This document shows positions 14,152 through 20,594 of a DNA stretch of 22,639 nucleotides, in pieces. The notes under the pieces were generated by a model. The model saw only the letters and a program-made list of their open reading frames with translations, was not told the origin of the DNA and did no database searches. The first letter of the stretch is position 1; the number at the start of each line of letters is the position of its first letter. Source of the stretch: Methanomicrobium sp. (lineage in GTDB: Archaea > Halobacteriota > Methanomicrobia > Methanomicrobiales > Methanomicrobiaceae); assembly GCA_017553245.1 (NCBI GenBank), contig JAFZMT010000137.1:1-22639 (forward strand), given 5' to 3'. A program made the position numbers and the translations under genes.

Positions 14152-14586
14152 ATGTTCAAAAATATTCTCGTAGCAATTGATGGATCGGAATCGGGCAGGA
14201 GGGCATTTGAGACCGCACTCGACGAAGCCAAAGCGGCTGAACCGAAAGCGGCGCTCAACGCAATCTATGTCGTCGAAAACGGGGGCCTGGACGACTTACC
14301 GCCCGATAACGACAAAGAAACACTTTACAGCAAATTCGAATCAATGGGCAAAGAGATTCTTTCCGGCTATGAAACCGCCGCGGAATCTCAGAATGTCAAA
14401 TTCACTGCCGTGATCAGACACGGTCACGCGGGAAAAGAAATTACAAAATATGCCGGAGAGATAAATGCCGACTTAATCGTCATGGGCTCTACAGGCAAAA
14501 GCAACATTGAAAAGTTATTACTCGGCAGTGTCACGGATTTTGTCATCCGTCACAGCAACATATCAACCCTGGTGGTGAGACTATAG
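14152..14586 (+). CDS. Universal stress protein, UspA family
   Basis: 144 residues from the ATG at 14152 (the TTG three bases upstream is rejected; GGGAGATA precedes the ATG). It is a single Usp domain with the ATP-binding type motif: N-terminal ILVAIDGSESG, then GSTGKSNIEKLLLGSV near the C-terminus with the G-2x-G-9x-G-S pattern. It probably binds ATP and acts in stress or energy sensing; the family role is loosely defined. GGTGGTGA in its last codons could serve as ribosome binding site for the CBS-domain gene that follows at once. Confidence 0.9.
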   Translation: MFKNILVAIDGSESGRRAFETALDEAKAAEPKAALNAIYVVENGGLDDLPPDNDKETLYSKFESMGKEILSGYETAAESQNVKFTAVIRHGHAGKEITKYAGEINADLIVMGSTGKSNIEKLLLGSVTDFVIRHSNISTLVVRL

Positions 14587-14609
14587 AGGAAAGATTAGTA
14601 AGAGACTAC

Positions 14610-15428
14610 ATGGTCGACGATGTGGTTTCGGTGGAAACCCCCGGAAGCAGAGACGATGTCTTAAGAATTCTCAAGAGAACGGGAATCAGCGGCGTTCCGG
14701 TAACAAAAGACGGCAAACTTGTCGGAATCATTACAAGAAAAGACCTTCTGAGAAAAGCTGACGAGACACAGCTCAGCCTTCTCATGACCGCGGATCCGGT
14801 CACGATATCGCCGGATGCGACCATCAACGAAGCCGCAAGGATAATGACGAAGAACAAGTTCAGAAGACTTCCTGTCGTCGAAGACGGCAAACTCGTCGGA
14901 ATCCTGAGTGTCGCAGACCTCGTCGGTGCGGTTGCGCAGATGAAGATAAAGACACCCATCAAAGAGGGTTACACCAAGCAGACCTTCGCACTCTGGGACA
15001 ACACACCGCTCCCGCTTGTCGGAAACATCATGGAGATGTCGGGATACGACGCCATCCCCATCCTGAACAAGGATGCAATCCTCACCGGAATCATCTCGGG
15101 ACGCGACCTCATCAAGAACGCACTCATCGAGGACAGCGTTGAGGTAAGCGACCTCTCGACAGGAACCGACGACGACGAATGGACATGGGAGAGTATCCGC
15201 GACATGCACACAATCTCGTTCGGAATCTCCAAAGTTCAGCTTCCCGACAAGCTCGTGAAGGACGCAATGGTTAAAGAAGTCGTTGCCGTCCCGCAGAATG
15301 CCGAACTCAGCGAATGTGCACTCAAGATGAAGCGCTCGAGAGTCGACCAGCTGCCGGTCATCAACGGCAACAGAAAGATGGTTGCAATGCTCTTTGACCG
15401 CGAAGTTATCAAAGCATTAATAAACTAA
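14610..15428 (+). CDS. Four-CBS-domain protein, start codon uncertain
   Basis: 272 residues made only of CBS domains: about 1-55, 57-112, 117-172 and 215-272. CBS pairs bind adenine nucleotides or SAM and act as energy sensors; the partner here may be the universal stress protein encoded just upstream. The ATG at 14610 falls inside the first strand of CBS 1 (the usual V-x-D-x-M element) and has no ribosome binding site in range. The frame stays open upstream and reads IEERLVRDYM from the ATA at 14583, which overlaps the stop of the previous gene (ATAG) and sits about five bases after GGTGGTGA. The real start may therefore be AUA at 14583, adding nine residues. I list the ATG as the conservative choice. 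Confidence 0.85.
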   Translation: MVDDVVSVETPGSRDDVLRILKRTGISGVPVTKDGKLVGIITRKDLLRKADETQLSLLMTADPVTISPDATINEAARIMTKNKFRRLPVVEDGKLVGILSVADLVGAVAQMKIKTPIKEGYTKQTFALWDNTPLPLVGNIMEMSGYDAIPILNKDAILTGIISGRDLIKNALIEDSVEVSDLSTGTDDDEWTWESIRDMHTISFGISKVQLPDKLVKDAMVKEVVAVPQNAELSECALKMKRSRVDQLPVINGNRKMVAMLFDREVIKALIN

Positions 15429-15441
15429 TCGCATTAATAAA
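15414..15441. repeat. Direct repeat around the CBS gene stop codon
   Basis: GCATTAATAAA at 15414-15424, just before the TAA stop, is repeated exactly at 15431-15441, 17 bp on. It is another case of stop-codon context being duplicated into the spacer. Confidence 0.75.
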
Positions 15442-15547
15442 TAAATACTGATTTAATCAGATCCAACAATTCATTTTTCACGAAAGACCTTTCAATATCA
15501 CTAATCCGAGTTTTTCGGAGAAATGAATCGGATTTATTAAATTTAAG

Positions 15548-15622
15548 CCGACTGCCCCAAGCAAAAGCCGGGAAGCACGGCAGACATCGGGTTTTGCGTA
15601 TACGCCTGACCCGTGCAGTCTT
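15548..15622 (+). ncRNA. Candidate structured RNA in the spacer before psmB
   Basis: This GC-rich island lies in an otherwise A/T-rich 427-base spacer. GACTGC (15550-15555) pairs perfectly with GCAGTC (15615-15620). Inside, CCC..GC-AAAA-GC.GGG (15556-15572) forms a small hairpin. ACGG (15577-15580) can pair with CCGT (15611-15614), and GCG-TATA-CGC (15596-15605) is a hairpin next to GGGT/ACCC (15589-15592 with 15609-15612, partly competing). This would be a branched RNA of about 70 nucleotides. It fits no tRNA, and I see no clear C/D boxes or H/ACA tail. The strand is assumed; a leader element of psmB seems less likely because of the distance. Confidence 0.35.
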
Positions 15623-15639
15623 TCCGTCATACTTTTAGA

Positions 15640-15855
15640 CTCAATTACCGACTGAAATTACAGCAGAATCCCTGCGGAAACTGCCTGTGATATTACGAAG
15701 AAATTACTCGAATCAATTACGGAAAAAGATACTGCGAAAATTACAGCGAAAATTGCTGTAAAAATTACTGCGAAAACTTACCGCAAAATTACGAAATTAC
15801 CGATGAAAGATAATGAAATTACCGATGAAATCCTTGAATCGGGGAGTGTTTTACA
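15640..15855. repeat. Repeat-rich spacer upstream of psmB
   Basis: GAAATTACCGATGAAA occurs at 15793-15808 and again at 15815-15830, a perfect 16-bp repeat with 22-bp period. Upstream, units of about 14 bases such as ACTGCGAAAATTAC recur in degenerate form from about 15720 to 15790. No gene is visible. GGGGA at about 15841 is the psmB ribosome binding site; the promoter is not obvious. Confidence 0.7.
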
Positions 15856-16476
15856 ATGCAACAGGAAAACTCGGATATCTTAAAAGGAACCACAACCGTG
15901 GGCATCATCTTTGACGGCGGCGTCATCCTCGCCACCGAAAGACGTGCGACCATGGGCAACATGATTGCCAGCAAGAAGGCAAAGAAAGTCTACCAGATCT
16001 CGGACAGAATCGGTATGACGACCGCGGGCGGCGTCGGCGACGCACAGCAGCTTGCACGTCTGATGCAGGTCGAAAGCAGCCTCTACAATATCAGAAGGAG
16101 CAGACAGATGACGGTCGGCGCCTCGGCATCGCTCTTAAGCAATGTGCTCAACCAGCACAGGATGATGCCCTACTACGTCCAGCTCCTTGTCGGCGGCGTC
16201 GACAAAAACGGTCCGTCCATCTACTCCGTTGACGCAATGGGCGGCGCATCGCCGGAAGATGACTTCGTCGCCACCGGCTCGGGATCGCCGTTCGCATACG
16301 GCGTCCTTGAAGACAGATACAAACAGGGAATCAGCGAGAAGGATGCGACCGCACTTGCGGCACGCGCAATTACCTCGGCAATGAGAAGGGATTCCGCATC
16401 CGGCGAGGATATCTGCATTGTATCCATAACAAAAGACAAATACGAAGAAGTAAGCAAAAAAGGAATCACAAACTGA
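15856..16476 (+). CDS. psmB: 20S proteasome beta subunit
   Basis: 206 residues. The short propeptide [11 protein letters not shown] is removed to expose the catalytic threonine T12 (G followed by TTTVGI). In mature numbering the catalytic residues Thr1, Glu17 (ATERRAT) and Lys33 (SKKAKK) are all present, so the subunit is proteolytically competent. It forms the two inner heptameric rings of the archaeal 20S proteasome; the alpha subunit is elsewhere. The ATG is preceded by GGGGA. The stop is followed directly by a T-tract, then by fttA after 26 bases. Confidence 0.96.
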   Translation: MQQENSDILKGTTTVGIIFDGGVILATERRATMGNMIASKKAKKVYQISDRIGMTTAGGVGDAQQLARLMQVESSLYNIRRSRQMTVGASASLLSNVLNQHRMMPYYVQLLVGGVDKNGPSIYSVDAMGGASPEDDFVATGSGSPFAYGVLEDRYKQGISEKDATALAARAITSAMRRDSASGEDICIVSITKDKYEEVSKKGITN

Positions 16477-16491
16477 TTTTTTTCTCTTTTT
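16477..16491 (+). terminator. T-tract between psmB and fttA
   Basis: TTTTTTTCTCTTTTT follows the psmB stop codon at once, and another six T's precede the fttA ATG. Archaeal termination uses such U-tracts, recognised by RNA polymerase and by FttA itself. It could end or attenuate the psmB transcript before fttA. Confidence 0.55.
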
Positions 16492-16502
16492 AGGAATTTT
16501 TT

Positions 16503-18389
16503 ATGCTGATTGAAGACAGGCTCAAAGAGCTGAAAGATAAGATTAACTCCAAAGTACCGGCAGGCATCAATGTCTCGGACGTCGAATTCGAAGGTCCCGA
16601 ACTGGTTATCTACACCGACGACCCCAAGAAATTCGCCGACGAAGCCGACCTTATCAAGCTTCTTGCAAGAGATTTAAGAAAACGCATAGTTGTAAGACCC
16701 AATATCCTCGAAGACCCCGAGAAGGCGACGACCATGATAAACGCCGTCGTACCCGAGGGCGCCGGAATCACGGACATGTTCTTTGATCCCGACACCGGCG
16801 AGGTCTTAATCGAGGCGGAAAAGCCCGGCGTCGTCATAGGAAAGAACGGCGCAACCCTCCGCGACATCACAAAGGAGATTGGCTGGACACCCAAGGTCGT
16901 GCGGACGCCGCCCATAGAGAGTGTCACCGTCAAACAGACAAGACAGTATCTCAGGGCGTTCAAGGACGAAAGAAAGGAATTCTTAAGGACAATCGGAAGA
17001 AGGATACACCGCGACATCACAAGCAAGGACAGATGGCTCCGCGTGACCACCCTGGGCTGCTGCCGCGAGGTCGGACGCGCGGCTTTCCTGCTGACAACGC
17101 CGGAGAGCAAGATTCTTATCGACTGCGGCGACAAACCCGGAAGCGACGGCGTGCCCTATCTCTACGTTCCCGAGATATACCCGCTCAACACCCTCGATGC
17201 CGTCGTTCTCACGCACGCCCACCTCGACCACTGCGGACTTATCCCGCTCCTCTACAAATACGGATATCAGGGACCCGTCTACAGCACACCCGCGACACGC
17301 GATCTTGCCGTGATGCTCCAGCTCGATTACCTCAATGTCGCGGTTAACGACGCAAATCAGGTGCCGTATTCCTCCAAAGAGGTTCAGGAATACTTAAAGC
17401 GCTCCATTACCCTCAACTACGGCAGCGTAACCGATATAGCACCCGACGTCAAGCTCACCTACCACAACGCGGGTCACATCCTCGGCTCGGCAATCGCCCA
17501 CTTCCACATCGGCGACGGTCTCTACAACATCGCCTTCACCGGCGACTTCAATTACGGCAAGACAAGGCTTTTCGGTCCGGCAACCTCGCAGTTCCCGCGC
17601 CTTGAGACCGTCTTCATGGAGAGCACGTACGGCGGATCGGAGGATATCCAGCCCTCAATGGCCGATGCCGAGACAAAACTCTACGAGATAATAAACGAGA
17701 CCATTAAACGCGGCGGAAAAGTCATCATCCCAGCCTTCGCCGTCGGCAGATCGCAGGAGGTCATGCTGGCTATCGAGGAGGGAATGCGCCTTGAAAAGAT
17801 TCCCAAAGTAAAGGTCTTCCTTGACGGCATGATAAAAGAGGCAACCGCGATTCACACCACCTACCCCGAATACTTAAACCCCGACCTCAGAAAAGAGATC
17901 TTCCAGGAAGGCCACAACCCCTTCCTTGCCGAATGCTTCGTGCAGGTAGACTCTCCCGCAATAAGGCAGGAAGTCATAGGCGGCGACCCCTGTATCATCA
18001 TCACCACGAGCGGTATGTTAAACGGCGGTCCCGTCATGGAATATCTCTACGGTCTTGCGCCCTATGAGCAGAACAGCCTTGTATTCGTCGGTTATCAGGC
18101 AGACGGAACAATCGGACGCAGAATCCAGAAGGGCTGGAAGGAGGTGCCGATGGGAAGGCGCGAAACCATCATACTCAACCTTGAGATTCACACCGTCGAC
18201 GGTTTCTCGGGACATTCCGACAGAAAACAGCTCATGGCATGGGTCAACCACCTAAACCCGAGACCGGAGAAGATCTTCACCATCCACGGCGAAGAGAAGA
18301 ACACTATCGATCTTGCAAGCTCAATCTACAAGAGATTCAGAATCGAGACTCACTCCCCGAAGAATCTCGAAACCTACCGCATGGTATAA
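16503..18389 (+). CDS. fttA: FttA/aCPSF1, archaeal transcription termination ribonuclease
   Basis: 628 residues, close to the usual 630-640. Two N-terminal KH-type domains (about 1-70 and 72-140, with the GKNG loop at 113-116) bind RNA. A metallo-beta-lactamase core with zinc motif H238-A-H240-L-D242-H243 carries the nuclease site, and a beta-CASP insertion follows. The C-terminal metal histidines are in TVDGFSGHSD and FTIHGE. The protein is the archaeal homologue of CPSF73: it cleaves nascent transcripts at U-rich sites and releases RNA polymerase. TAGGAAT is a possible weak ribosome binding site. It may be co-transcribed with psmB or have its own promoter. Confidence 0.95.
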   Translation: MLIEDRLKELKDKINSKVPAGINVSDVEFEGPELVIYTDDPKKFADEADLIKLLARDLRKRIVVRPNILEDPEKATTMINAVVPEGAGITDMFFDPDTGEVLIEAEKPGVVIGKNGATLRDITKEIGWTPKVVRTPPIESVTVKQTRQYLRAFKDERKEFLRTIGRRIHRDITSKDRWLRVTTLGCCREVGRAAFLLTTPESKILIDCGDKPGSDGVPYLYVPEIYPLNTLDAVVLTHAHLDHCGLIPLLYKYGYQGPVYSTPATRDLAVMLQLDYLNVAVNDANQVPYSSKEVQEYLKRSITLNYGSVTDIAPDVKLTYHNAGHILGSAIAHFHIGDGLYNIAFTGDFNYGKTRLFGPATSQFPRLETVFMESTYGGSEDIQPSMADAETKLYEIINETIKRGGKVIIPAFAVGRSQEVMLAIEEGMRLEKIPKVKVFLDGMIKEATAIHTTYPEYLNPDLRKEIFQEGHNPFLAECFVQVDSPAIRQEVIGGDPCIIITTSGMLNGGPVMEYLYGLAPYEQNSLVFVGYQADGTIGRRIQKGWKEVPMGRRETIILNLEIHTVDGFSGHSDRKQLMAWVNHLNPRPEKIFTIHGEEKNTIDLASSIYKRFRIETHSPKNLETYRMV

Positions 18390-18614
18390 TGCATTACCCG
18401 TAAATGATGTATTACCCGTAAATCCGATTTAGACCTATAAATCGCAATCAAATCATCAAAATACCTTTTTTGGACAGTCTTCTAATTGTATTTGGATTTT
18501 CTCCGTATCGCTTTCGGACTTTAAAGAACACAGATGATATTATAAATATCATTACTGTCATAATTCCCCATGAGAGTCCCCATGAAGAGCGGAAAGACAG
18601 AAGGAGATACCTGC
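18390..18614 (+). promoter_or_regulatory. Spacer with direct repeat, T-tract and MFS promoter/operator
   Basis: ATTACCCGTAAAT occurs at 18393-18405 and 18411-18423, right after the fttA stop. A T-run (CTTTTTTGG, about 18463-18471) may terminate fttA. A perfect 8-bp inverted repeat, ATGATATT-ATA-AATATCAT (18534-18552), encloses TTATAAATA, the likely TATA box of the transporter gene. A repressor bound there would block the promoter. AAGGAGATA at 18601-18609 is the ribosome binding site that decides the start at 18615. Confidence 0.5.
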
Positions 18615-19778
18615 ATGAATGCCGGCGGTAATACTTGCGGAAAAACCCTCGGAAAGACAGCGGTTGTCATCACCATACTTGCCGGCGCATTCGCGGTAAT
18701 GGCGATGTCAAACGCCGTCGTGCCCGTACTTAATCTGCTTGCAAAGGATTCCCCGCAGATACAGGGCATAATCTATTCCGCATATTTCTTGGGCGCTTTT
18801 CTTACCGTCCTTCCTGCGGGCGTGATCTCCGACAGGGTGGGCAGAACTCTGCCCATACGTGCCGGACTTATTCTGACCGTTATCGCAGGCATTGTCATGA
18901 TTCTGCTCACAAACCCGTATCTGATTGCTGGGGCACGCTTTGCCGAGGGAATAGGCGCGGGACTCTTTGTGGCATCCGCGCTTGCATGGATAAACGAGCA
19001 GGAGGAGCACAAAAAAATCTCGGGCTACTACTTCGCCTGCATAAATCTCGGATTCCTTACAAGCCTTCTTCTGACGGGACTCTTAAGCGGCTACAGTCTC
19101 ATGACCGGCGTTCTCATATTCACCGTGCTCGCCACCCTCGCGCTTTTACTCTCTTTTGGCACGATACGTAAGGAATTCGGCGACACCGCAAAATCGGAGT
19201 CCGCCGCGGAATCGCCCCTCGCGCAAAATTCGGGACTGTTCTCTATAATAAAGGAATGCCGCAACATATTCATCGCAACCGCGGTTCTCACAGGCACCAC
19301 GGGGGTTGTCATCTCGGTATACCCGGGCTTTTCGGGCATAAGCGCTCTTGCCGCCGGCATTCTTGCGGGGCTGATGAACCTCGGAACGATTGCGGCATCG
19401 CTTTACGCATCCCGCATCTCGGGACGAAATATCCGATACGAGATACCTGCGGGCGCCTTCGTCATCGCCGCACTTGTCCTCATGATACTGCTCATACCCG
19501 CGGAAAGCCTCATCGCGGCGGGACTTTTATTTGTCGCCATCGGCGGCGTATACGGTGCGGTCAACATCGTTCTGGTTGACAGTCTCTCAAAGACACGGTT
19601 CGGACAGGGCGCGGTCTTAGGCGCATTCAACCTCTTCGGATACGCGGGTATGTCGTTCATGCCGTTTGCGGCGGGTGTCATAGCCGAAAATTCGTATCCG
19701 TGGGCGTTTGCGGTAACGGCAATACTCTGCCTCGCCCTGTGCGCAGTCGTATTATTCACGGCAAAAGAGACTGAGTGA
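18615..19778 (+). CDS. Major facilitator superfamily transporter
   Basis: 387 residues from the ATG at 18615, chosen for the AAGGAGA just upstream. The ATG at 18570 would fit a leaderless transcript from the TATA box at 18541 and adds 15 polar residues. It has twelve hydrophobic segments in two halves with a cytoplasmic loop of about 30 residues (GDTAKSESAAESPLAQ region). The MFS signature GVISDRVGR lies in the loop between helices 2 and 3. The first helix follows a short Gly/Lys-rich N-terminus. The substrate cannot be told; it is most like general drug/metabolite efflux carriers. The inverted repeat over its promoter suggests specific repression. Confidence 0.85.
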   Translation: MNAGGNTCGKTLGKTAVVITILAGAFAVMAMSNAVVPVLNLLAKDSPQIQGIIYSAYFLGAFLTVLPAGVISDRVGRTLPIRAGLILTVIAGIVMILLTNPYLIAGARFAEGIGAGLFVASALAWINEQEEHKKISGYYFACINLGFLTSLLLTGLLSGYSLMTGVLIFTVLATLALLLSFGTIRKEFGDTAKSESAAESPLAQNSGLFSIIKECRNIFIATAVLTGTTGVVISVYPGFSGISALAAGILAGLMNLGTIAASLYASRISGRNIRYEIPAGAFVIAALVLMILLIPAESLIAAGLLFVAIGGVYGAVNIVLVDSLSKTRFGQGAVLGAFNLFGYAGMSFMPFAAGVIAENSYPWAFAVTAILCLALCAVVLFTAKETE

Positions 19779-19901
19779 ACTGTACCCGACCTAACGGAAA
19801 CCGACTGAACCGGAAAATTAACGAACGGGAAACTTACCTGATGAGAAACAGACCGAATGTGAAACGGACCTGAAAAATAAAAAAGAAAATAATTATTTTA
19901 T
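19779..19901. other. Spacer between convergent MFS and stalk-protein genes
   Basis: The 123 bases hold loose iterations of GACTGAAC and ACGGGAAAC (another echo of the upstream stop region, GACTGAGTGAAC) and end in an A/T block. The run AAAAATAAAAAAGAAAATAATTATTTT (about 19873-19895, quoted in part) could terminate both units. Confidence 0.5.
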
Positions 19902-20594
19902 TTATTTAATGCCGAAGAGCTTCTTTATCAGCTCGATATAGCATGAGAATGTATCCTGAAGTTTCGTCATCTCGCTTGAGATCGGCAGTTTATAGACATG
20001 CGATGCCGCCGGTGTGGGCTCAGGCGTCGGTGTGGGTTCGGGTGTGGGCTCCGGTGTCGGAGTCGGCGTCGGAACCGGCGTCGGTGTCGCCGTCGGCTCG
20101 GGTGTCAGATCGTATATGACGAAATTGCCCCACGATGCCGCTTCGGTAAGGTAAATGTATTCCTCGGCTTCTCCGTAGTCGCCGCCGCTGCCGATGTTAA
20201 CGAGTTTTACCTTCACCTTACCCTTCATCTTATCGACATCATCGGGGGTGTAGATTACCGAAAATTTCTCCTTGCTCGATGAAGTCCAGTAAGGATCATC
20301 CACCGACCAGGACCTTGATTTTACTGAACTGCCTGCCTTATCATACAGACAGAGTTCGTATATCTTGTCATATCTGGAATACTTCACATAGTCGGGATAA
20401 CCCGCCCAGTCGGAGAGTTTTATCTGATAGAGTTCGTATCCGATTTTGGGTGCCAGTTCCGCCGAGACCGGCGCCGCCGCAAGCGAAAATGTCAGGAATC
20501 CGAGGAGCATAAGGATGAGCAGGGTCCCTATCGCCATCTTTCCCGCATTGCGTCTCTTTTCCGGCATATTGCCGTTCAAAATATTGCCGTTCAT
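19902..20594 (-). CDS. Secreted protein with Pro/Thr stalk and short conserved C-terminal tail
   Basis: 230 residues. A basic N-terminus (PEKRRNAGK) and a hydrophobic core at about 21-40 form a signal peptide, with likely cleavage after APVSA near residue 45. A globular part of about 115 residues, rich in Tyr, Lys and Asp, follows; I do not recognise its family. Residues 164-196 are a repeated TPEPTPTP stalk. The last 31 residues (KLPISSEMTKLQDTF, then YIELIKKLFGIK) form a tail with no full transmembrane segment. The same tail pattern ends the partial gene at 22393. GAGGTGG lies at normal distance from the ATG at 20594, which overlaps the stop of the Yip1-family gene (ATGA), so the two are translationally coupled. 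Confidence 0.75.
   Translation of the reverse strand: MNGNILNGNMPEKRRNAGKMAIGTLLILMLLGFLTFSLAAAPVSAELAPKIGYELYQIKLSDWAGYPDYVKYSRYDKIYELCLYDKAGSSVKSRSWSVDDPYWTSSSKEKFSVIYTPDDVDKMKGKVKVKLVNIGSGGDYGEAEEYIYLTEAASWGNFVIYDLTPEPTATPTPVPTPTPTPEPTPEPTPTPEPTPAASHVYKLPISSEMTKLQDTFSCYIELIKKLFGIK

Noticed and set aside
15548..15622. A degenerate tRNA or box C/D RNA in the spacer before psmB
   Set aside because: No T-loop consensus, anticodon arm or paired C and D boxes could be laid out, so it is kept only as an unnamed RNA candidate.
15793..15830. A CRISPR-like array suggested by regular short repeats before psmB
   Set aside because: Only two perfect 16-base copies with a six-base gap; no spacers of CRISPR length and no cas genes nearby.
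20017..20100. The TPEPTPTP stretch as a PGF-CTERM or sortase-type anchor
   Set aside because: The stalk is typical, but no PGF, LPXTG or terminal transmembrane helix with a basic end follows; the tail is different and is reported separately.
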